From Calditrichota bacterium (GTDB lineage: Bacteria; Calditrichota; Calditrichia; RBG-13-44-9; J075), in the NCBI GenBank assembly GCA_024275555.1, contig JAJRYW010000332.1, positions 1 to 38,315 of the forward strand: a DNA stretch of 38,315 bases, read 5' to 3'. The notes below the pieces were generated by a model. That model did not search any database. It was not told the DNA's origin and worked only from the letters and a program-made list of their open reading frames with translations. The position numbers and the translations under genes were made by a program. The first letter of the stretch is position 1. The number at the start of each line of letters is the position of its first letter. This document shows positions 33,015-38,315 of the stretch, one piece after another.

Positions 33015-34475
33015 TTATAAATTCGGCTTTTTCTTATGAAACTCCGTTGCCGCCTCAAAACTATGGGCCACTTTGAAAAGCATCTCTTCGTTAAAGTGAT
33101 TTCCCAGGATCTGCAGCCCGATAGGAAGGCCGTCTGATGAAAATCCGCAGGGTAACGACATCCCGGGTATGCCGGCAAGGTTGGCTGAAAGGGTGAAGAT
33201 GTCCGACAAATACATGGTCAGGGGGTCGTCGACTTTTTCTCCTATTTTAAAAGCTGCCGTGGGCGCCACCGGACAGGCGATGATATCACAGGTTTCAAAG
33301 GATTTTTTAAAATCTTCGGTGATAAGGGTGCGAACCTGGGATGCCTTGCCGTAATAGGCATCGTAATACCCGGCGGAAAGACAGTAGGTACCGATAATGA
33401 TGCGTCTTTGAACCTCCAGGCCAAATCCCTGCGACCTTGTGCTGCAATACATATTCATCAGGTCCGTGTTGTCTCTGTTGCGAAAACCGTATTTGACACC
33501 GTCATATCTGGCCAAATTGGAACTGGCTTCAGACGGTGCAATGACATAATAGACTGCCACCGCATATTGGGTATGGGGTAAAGAAATCTTCACCCGTTTG
33601 GCGCCCAGCTCTTCAAGGACCCCAACGGCATTGCTTACCGCCGACATCACAGCAGGATCCAACCCTTCGGTGGCGCTGTATTCTTCAGGGATACCGACGG
33701 TAATCCCTCTCAGATCGCCGCCGAGATCGGATGCATAATCCGGTACGTCCCTGGGCACCGAGGTGGAGTCGGACCGGTCATATCCGGAAATGATGTTCAT
33801 TAAAAGGGCACAATCGGTCACGTTTTTTGCCAGTGGGCCGATCTGATCCAATGAAGATGCAAAGGCAACCAGACCAAAGCGGGATACCCGCCCGTAGGTA
33901 GGCTTCATCCCCACAACACTGCAATGGGAAGCCGGCTGCCTGATGGAGCCCCCGGTATCCGATCCCAACGCTCCCAGACACATATCTGCAGCGACTGCCG
34001 CCGCAGATCCTCCGCTGGATCCGCCGGGGATACGGGTTGAGTCCCATGGATTGCGAGTAATTTTAATTCCGGAGTTTTCCGTGGATGACCCCATGGCGAA
34101 TTCATCCATGTTGAGTTTGCCGACAATCACCGCATTGGCGTCTCTTAGCTTCCGAATAACCGTTGCATCATAAGGGGGCACAAAATTTTCAAGGATTCGT
34201 GACCCACAGGTTGTTGGAAAGGCCTGGGTGCAAATGAGATCTTTAACTCCAAGTGGAATTCCGGTAAGCGGCAAACATTTACCCCTGGAAATTGCCTCAT
34301 CCGCTTGCGCGGCCTGCTGCATGGCAAGCTCGGCTGAAATGGTGATATAAGCGTCTATTTTATTCTCAACCGCATCGATTCTGTCCAAAACCGCCCGGGT
34401 CAACTCCCGGGAGGTTATTTTTTTGTTTTTTAAAAGCCGATGGGCTTCGTGAATGGTCAGTTCATACAAATCCAC
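33015..34475 (-). CDS. gatA: Asp-tRNA(Asn)/Glu-tRNA(Gln) amidotransferase subunit A
   Basis: Amidase subunit of GatCAB, 486 aa, producing ammonia from glutamine for transamidation of mischarged tRNA. The Ser-cisSer-Lys triad is visible: Lys78 in GIPLGVKDL, Ser153 in RIPGGSSGGSAAA and the nucleophile Ser177 in GSDTGGSIRQP. The GTG start at 34475 is chosen because AAGGAG lies 9 nt upstream and the length then fits the family; a reading to 34532 would add an unconserved leader. gatC is upstream on the same strand, separated by the 112-bp repeat. gatB is not in the window. Confidence 0.96.
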   Translation of the reverse strand: MDLYELTIHEAHRLLKNKKITSRELTRAVLDRIDAVENKIDAYITISAELAMQQAAQADEAISRGKCLPLTGIPLGVKDLICTQAFPTTCGSRILENFVPPYDATVIRKLRDANAVIVGKLNMDEFAMGSSTENSGIKITRNPWDSTRIPGGSSGGSAAAVAADMCLGALGSDTGGSIRQPASHCSVVGMKPTYGRVSRFGLVAFASSLDQIGPLAKNVTDCALLMNIISGYDRSDSTSVPRDVPDYASDLGGDLRGITVGIPEEYSATEGLDPAVMSAVSNAVGVLEELGAKRVKISLPHTQYAVAVYYVIAPSEASSNLARYDGVKYGFRNRDNTDLMNMYCSTRSQGFGLEVQRRIIIGTYCLSAGYYDAYYGKASQVRTLITEDFKKSFETCDIIACPVAPTAAFKIGEKVDDPLTMYLSDIFTLSANLAGIPGMSLPCGFSSDGLPIGLQILGNHFNEEMLFKVAHSFEAATEFHKKKPNL

Positions 34476-34570
34476 TGATTGTTTCTCCTTGGTCGGTTGT
34501 TGGTCCCTGGTTTCCGGATCATAAAAGCTCAAAACAAAAGGGAAGAAGCGATTATTAATGAGCTATAAAC

Positions 34571-34682
34571 TGATGTGGCCGCAAAAAGGCACAAAAAACA
34601 CAAAAAGAAAATTTTATGCTTAATAATTACAATAAGTTATAATATTAAAATTCAAGAATTTTGACTTTTTACGAGATTGCCA
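34571..34682 (+). repeat. 112-bp dispersed intergenic repeat, copy B
   Basis: Same-length, same-orientation copy of the segment at 3715-3826, beginning TGATGTGGCCGCAAAAAGGC. It lies between gatC and gatA. A fragment of its right end also occurs at 26223-26253. Confidence 0.85.
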
Positions 34683-34727
34683 TAAACGAATATCCGTGAG
34701 TTTTTATTCGGCATCCCGAAATCCATC

Positions 34728-35015
34728 TTACCCCACCACTTTCGGCACGATAAAGTTCCCATCCTCCTTTTCGGGAGCGTTGGCCAATGCCTGCTCCCGA
34801 TCCAACGGCGGCCTTTGTTCGTCTTCGCGAAAGGCATTGGTTAAGGAAATCGCATGGGATGTCGGCCGGAGACCTTCCGTGTCGACTTCATTGAGTTTAT
34901 CGACATATTCCAGAACATCCCCAATCTGCCCGGCAAACTTATCTATGGATGCATCATCCAGTTGCAACCGTGCCAGATCAGCTACATACAAAACTTCGTC
35001 TTTGGTTATTTTCAT
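34728..35015 (-). CDS. gatC: Asp-tRNA(Asn)/Glu-tRNA(Gln) amidotransferase subunit C
   Basis: 95-aa subunit that wraps around GatA and links it to GatB. The family pattern is clear: MKITKDEVLYVADLARLQL, then LEYVDKLNEVDTEGLRPTSHA, REDEQRPPLDREQALANAP and the C-terminal DGNFIVPKVV. It precedes gatA by about 250 bp on the same strand. Confidence 0.95.
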   Translation of the reverse strand: MKITKDEVLYVADLARLQLDDASIDKFAGQIGDVLEYVDKLNEVDTEGLRPTSHAISLTNAFREDEQRPPLDREQALANAPEKEDGNFIVPKVVG

Positions 35016-35152
35016 TGTAATATGTCCGTTGTCTGTTGTAATTTGGGTGTTGTTTATCGAGCAAATGAGCCCTCTGAGCCTTGAATCCTCAGCTCAGCTT
35101 CCATTCTATGCACTTTGCTTTCTGTCCAAGGCCCTCTCCACCCTGATACCAA

Positions 35153-35195
35153 GAACCCTGAACCTCTGAACGTTGAACCCGGAACCCTGAATCTA
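35153..35195 (+). repeat. GAACC heptad-repeat array
   Basis: Units AAGAACC, CTGAACC, TCTGAACG, TTGAACC, CGGAACC, CTGAATC run in 7-nt steps (one 8). The array reaches the stop codon of the SPOR-domain gene. Confidence 0.7.
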
Positions 35196-35924
35196 CTTTT
35201 CAACCACAATCGGCTTCAGCCCCGTTTTTTTCAATTTGTTCAGGGTGCGTCTGGCAGAGAGCTTGCTTTTGTACTCTCCGACCCTGACGCGGTACCAGAT
35301 GCCTTTGCCCGGGACCTTGCCGATAGCCCGATAGGCGCGAAATCCCTTTTTCTTGAGCTTTGCCACCAACCGATCGGCATCACGCACGTCTTTCACCGAA
35401 GCTACCTGAACGGTATAGGTTTTTACGGTTGACCGGGTCTTGTTTATGGAATCAATCGGCAGCCTTTGAGAGGTTTTTGTCGCTCCTGTTTTTGGGGGCT
35501 TGGTTTTTTCGATGATTTTTTTGCCGGCTTTACCGTCCATTGGTAGAGGAGGCTTCTTTTTGGGTGAAGATTCTGTCTTTTTACCGGTTAACGGAGAATG
35601 CTTTTTTTGACCGATTTGAGTGTCTTCACGATTGTCTCTCAGGGCTTCATAAAAACCAAGCTTGGTCTTATCTCTTACAATCCCTGATTTCCCCCGGGTT
35701 TTCTGCTGTTCCTTATTCTTGAGATTTTCCCGGGATGCCTCCAGCCTTTTTTGAATTCCGGCGATATCAAATTTTACAGGCGCCGTACCTCTGCCAACCA
35801 GAACACCGATTATAAACATCCAGGCACAAACAAAGAAAATGAAGCAAACCCAGCCGGTAACGGCTTTGCGGCTTAAAATCAAAAACGGCTTTTTTGGCAA
35901 AGATACTTTTTTATTTTTTTTCAT
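35193..35924 (-). CDS. Membrane-anchored SPOR-domain protein
   Basis: About 243 aa. A basic N-terminus (MKKNKKVSLPKKP) and a single transmembrane helix near residues 20-42 (WVCFIFFVCAWMFIIGVLVG) are followed by a long lysine-rich, low-complexity linker. A C-terminal SPOR domain (about 170-243) starts YTVQVASVKDVRDADRLVAKL and ends GLKPIVVEK. SPOR domains bind denuded septal peptidoglycan glycans, so a role at the division site or cell wall is likely. The start could also be the Met at 35960; the ribosome site is weak in either case. Confidence 0.85.
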   Translation of the reverse strand: MKKNKKVSLPKKPFLILSRKAVTGWVCFIFFVCAWMFIIGVLVGRGTAPVKFDIAGIQKRLEASRENLKNKEQQKTRGKSGIVRDKTKLGFYEALRDNREDTQIGQKKHSPLTGKKTESSPKKKPPLPMDGKAGKKIIEKTKPPKTGATKTSQRLPIDSINKTRSTVKTYTVQVASVKDVRDADRLVAKLKKKGFRAYRAIGKVPGKGIWYRVRVGEYKSKLSARRTLNKLKKTGLKPIVVEK

Positions 35925-36436
35925 TAAACGATCTCTTTTTACGCCGTAACCTTGAACCATAAAGGCTTTTTTTTGCCAAGTCAAGCAGCTTTCCCCAATC
36001 CGTTATGGATACCCTTCGAGGACCCAGGGTATCTTTAGTGAAGGAGATAGATGGAGTGCAAACGGTGATCTTGAATACGGTGATTTTTAATATAGAATAG
36101 ATGGGTTATGGTTGGTCTTCGGGGAGAGGTGAAGATGGCGTTGTTCCGATCTGAATCAATCAATGCCGGAATTGCATCGTACGTCCCTGTGAAAAAGAGG
36201 TTCTGAAAATATGAATGGAAAACTTATAATTATGCGCTTATTTTTCTCGTAATTTAGTCTAAAATTCAAAAAAGCCGGCTTTCCGTTCCGCATGAACTAT
36301 GGAAGGGACAACCGGCTTCGATCTTTTGGCGCAACTTTTATTTGATCCAAGTTTTAGTGGGCAAGGGGCTCCATCGGCACACCTATTGCCAATTCAATTT
36401 CTCTTGGATACGGATCAGTTCCATTTATCTTAGTCT
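35925..36436. other. Intergenic region between SPOR and PEP-CTERM genes, 512 bp
   Basis: It contains a 7-bp inverted repeat with a 12-nt loop (GATACCC 36008-36014, GGGTATC 36027-36033) and a terminator-like hairpin at 36266-36318. Very short readings (23 codons at 36135, 13 codons near 36211) have no support as genes. Confidence 0.5.
36266..36318 (-). terminator. Likely terminator of the PEP-CTERM gene
   Basis: On the minus strand AAGCCGG (36312-36318) and CCGGCTT (36272-36278) form the base of a hairpin, with an inner CTTTCC/GGAAGG pairing, followed by a TTTTTT tract. It lies about 120 bases past the stop of the PEP-CTERM gene. Confidence 0.6.
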
Positions 36437-36883
36437 TTATCGAACCTTGCGCCTCAAAAAGACCAGACCGATAAGACTGGAGCCAAGCAGAATCAAGCTC
36501 GGCGGAATCGGAACCGCTGTAACCTTAACTCCGAATAAGCCGGCTCCTACTGTGCCGCCACCGGTTCCAAAAATATTGGCAAAATATTTTTTACCGGGAC
36601 TTGCTGCAAAGGTGAAACTTCCAGGGTCGACGATGCTGCCCACAGGATCAGTTGCCGTTGTTATGGAGAGAAAAAGAAAGTCAAATCCAAAAATTGGGTC
36701 TTCGCTCAAATCGGAGAGAGTCGCCCTGTAAGTAAACGGTGCTGTGTCAGCTTCAAAATCAAAGGTTAGGCCAGTAGTTTCTTGTATCCAGCCGGTTGTC
36801 TCGAAAACAGTTGCTGCACCGGCAGAGAGGGGTATCAGCAGGCAGGCGATAGCTAAACTAACCAGACATAGTTTTAATTTCAA
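36437..36883 (-). CDS. PEP-CTERM-type exported protein
   Basis: 148-aa secreted protein. An N-terminal signal peptide (MKLKLCLVSLAIACLLIPLSAG, cleavage probably after GAA) leads to a beta-rich domain (FTYRATLSDLSEDPIFGFDFLFL). The C-terminal sorting signal VPIPPSLILLGSSLIG is followed by a short hydrophobic helix and LRRK. This is the VPxPP variant recognised by exosortase systems that attach proteins to the cell surface or extracellular polysaccharide. The start is TTG at 36883, with GAGGTG 7 nt upstream. No exosortase or polysaccharide gene is in the window. Confidence 0.82.
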   Translation of the reverse strand: MKLKLCLVSLAIACLLIPLSAGAATVFETTGWIQETTGLTFDFEADTAPFTYRATLSDLSEDPIFGFDFLFLSITTATDPVGSIVDPGSFTFAASPGKKYFANIFGTGGGTVGAGLFGVKVTAVPIPPSLILLGSSLIGLVFLRRKVR

Positions 36884-37103
36884 GATTTCACCTCGTTTTT
36901 TAAATTAAAGATTGTGTTTATGAAAGAACAATAGCGCACTTTGCTGATCGAAAAGCAAGAAAAAGATGGGGATTCACTGAGCTAAACCATTCCACAAACT
37001 TGTCCCTAAATCAAAAAAAAATAAAAAGCAACCTTTTTCTGAACGATGCACAACAATCTTTCTCTGGAGGGCAAAGAGTTCACAACTAAGGCCCTACCCA
37101 TTC

Positions 37104-37952
37104 TCAACGCAAAACCACAAACCACGGATTGAGCAGGTTCTCCTTATTATAGATCAGCGGTTCATTTGTGTCGTATTGAAAAACCTTACACCCGGCGTTT
37201 TCGGCGATGGCCTGCCCCGCCGCCGTATCCCATTCCATGGTCGGCCCCGTTCGCGGGTAAATATCCGCCCTGCCTTCGGCCACCAGGCAAAGCTTAAGGG
37301 AGCTTCCGGCAGAGATAAATTCAACCTCGCCGTGCTCCTGCCGTTTTTCTTCCACAAATGCTTCCAATTCGGGTGAAGCGTGGGAACGGCTACCGATGAT
37401 GGTAAATGGGCGATTGGTTGAATAGCTGACCGGTAAGGTCGTTGCGGCCTCGATGATGCTATCGACGGCCTCCGCGGTGCTTTCAGCGGCCGAACCGATC
37501 ACCTGACGGTTTATCGCTTCAATATCGTCAATGGAATCTGTTTTAAAAGATCCCAGACTGTCTAAAGCAAAATAGAGCACGTTTTTGTCAGGCACATAAA
37601 TGACTCCCCCGGCCGGTTTCCGATCCCGAATCAGTGCGATATTGACGGTAAATTCGCCGTTTTTCTTGATAAATTCCTTGGTGCCGTCCAGGGGATCGAT
37701 GAGCCAATACGTATCCCATTTTTTTCTCTCCTCATAGGGAATATTTTTCCCCTCCTCGCTTAAAATCGGGAGATCTAATTTTCCAAGGCGTTGGACAATT
37801 ATTTCATGAGAGCGCTTGTCCGCCAAAGTAAGAGGAGATTTGTCAGCCTTTTCTTCTACCTCGAAATCAGGCGACCGATAGACATCCAGAATAGCATGAC
37901 CGGCATCAATGGCCGCCGTTACGGCTGTCAGCAGGTAAAATTTATCATTCAT
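37104..37952 (-). CDS. cysQ: 3'(2'),5'-bisphosphate nucleotidase CysQ
   Basis: Inositol-monophosphatase-family enzyme, 282 aa, hydrolysing 3'-phosphoadenosine 5'-phosphate (PAP) to AMP. Metal-binding motifs are visible: LPILSEEGK (Glu), WLIDPLDGTKEFI and MEWDTAAGQAI. The KNGEFTVNIALI stretch and the length are typical of CysQ. AGGAGAG lies 6 nt before the ATG. It stands alone, so no sulfur-assimilation operon is seen. Cytosolic enzyme. Confidence 0.93.
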   Translation of the reverse strand: MNDKFYLLTAVTAAIDAGHAILDVYRSPDFEVEEKADKSPLTLADKRSHEIIVQRLGKLDLPILSEEGKNIPYEERKKWDTYWLIDPLDGTKEFIKKNGEFTVNIALIRDRKPAGGVIYVPDKNVLYFALDSLGSFKTDSIDDIEAINRQVIGSAAESTAEAVDSIIEAATTLPVSYSTNRPFTIIGSRSHASPELEAFVEEKRQEHGEVEFISAGSSLKLCLVAEGRADIYPRTGPTMEWDTAAGQAIAENAGCKVFQYDTNEPLIYNKENLLNPWFVVLR

Positions 37953-38315
37953 TAATCTCTCCTGTTTTGTTCGTTAGGATTGTTAAGATGGTTTAGATCG
38001 TTGAGAGCGTTTAGAAAAAACCGATGGAGGAAGGAAGACCACTTCGCGTAGAAGAGGGACGACAGCAAGACTTGACGATAAACTTTCAAATCTCTCATGG
38101 TTCCTATTAAGGTTGTTTTCTTTTCGTCCATCTTCCCTCGGCCTTCGTCCGTCGCCTTCGGCTTTCAGCTTCTTATTACTTCATTCCGCATTCTCCATTC
38201 CGGAATCAAATTCATCTGTTTTTTTTGAGTATGCCCTTTTTGCCTTTAACGGTCAAGCCGAATATTGAAAACCTTATTATTCGAAAGAGTTAACCGCAGA
38301 ATTACACTCAGTGGG
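37953..38315. other. Non-coding stretch at the window end with short tandem repeats
   Basis: No gene is seen. A 9-nt tandem repeat, five units (GTTAGGATT, GTTAAGATG, GTTTAGATC, GTTGAGAGC, GTTTAGAAA), lies at 37973-38017. A 7-nt array (ATTCCGC, ATTCTCC, ATTCCGG) lies at 38183-38203. Confidence 0.6.
37973..38017 (+). repeat. Five-unit nonamer tandem repeat upstream of cysQ
   Basis: Five consecutive 9-nt units share GTTnAGAnn. They start about 20 bases before the cysQ ATG, so they sit in its leader or promoter region. Confidence 0.6.

Noticed and set aside
36135..36206. 23-codon open reading after GAGGTGAAG
   Set aside because: A good ribosome-like site but far too short and without support; recorded only as a chance reading.
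36266..36318. Cyclic-di-GMP (GEMM) riboswitch
   Set aside because: The GGAACGGAAAGCC stretch looks faintly similar, but the element lies downstream of the PEP-CTERM gene, lacks the conserved core and ends in a T tract, so a terminator is the better reading.

Overview
The window looks like a chromosomal segment of a Gram-negative, probably sulfate-reducer-like Desulfobacterota (deltaproteobacterial) bacterium. This placement is inference. It rests on LptF/LptG-type permeases, a FliA-type promoter in front of flgM, a VPxPP-type PEP-CTERM protein, GatCA, a long SppA, CoA-ester genes (class III CoA-transferase, enoyl-CoA hydratase), and intergenic arrays of 7-nt repeats. No phage, insertion sequence, CRISPR array or intact tRNA/rRNA gene was seen.

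Region 1 (about 1-4.4 kb, minus strand) holds an aldehyde dehydrogenase, an SDR oxidoreductase overlapping a NeuB-type sialic-acid-synthase-family gene, and a KdsC-type HAD phosphatase: part of a nonulosonic/ulosonic acid route. Region 2 (about 4.5-14 kb, minus strand) is a bacterial sphingolipid (ceramide) locus: an MsbA-like ABC exporter, serine palmitoyltransferase, a dedicated acyl carrier protein, a CerR-like reductase, a fatty acyl-AMP/ACP ligase, a MobA-like nucleotidyltransferase and a GNAT-fold protein resembling bacterial ceramide synthase. Region 3 (about 14.4-23 kb) holds a MarR regulator, an LptF/LptG permease pair, a metallophosphoesterase, a two-gene unit encoding a diacylglycerol/sphingosine-kinase-like enzyme and a TAM41-like cytidylyltransferase, then a radical SAM enzyme and an LpxL-like acyltransferase.

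Together regions 2 and 3 suggest a sphingolipid factory and export system. SPT condenses serine with an acyl chain carried by the ACP and loaded by the acyl-AMP ligase. bCerS N-acylates and CerR reduces the product. The kinase would give ceramide-1-phosphate, and the TAM41-like enzyme would activate it as CDP-ceramide for headgroup attachment. The ABC exporter and LptFG pair would move the product outward. The CDP-ceramide step and the dedicated transport are hypotheses.

Region 4 (about 23-38 kb) is mostly housekeeping: a small unknown protein, flgM, sppA, dnaK, a Pi permease with its DUF47/PhoU-like partner, a CoA-transferase gene broken by an in-frame stop, an enoyl-CoA hydratase, a 58-aa conserved-looking small ORF, gatA, gatC, a SPOR protein, a PEP-CTERM protein and cysQ. 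Intergenic regions carry period-7 repeat arrays, often in inverted pairs, a 112-bp dispersed repeat, a tRNA-3'-end-like hairpin element and a 20-bp perfect palindrome.
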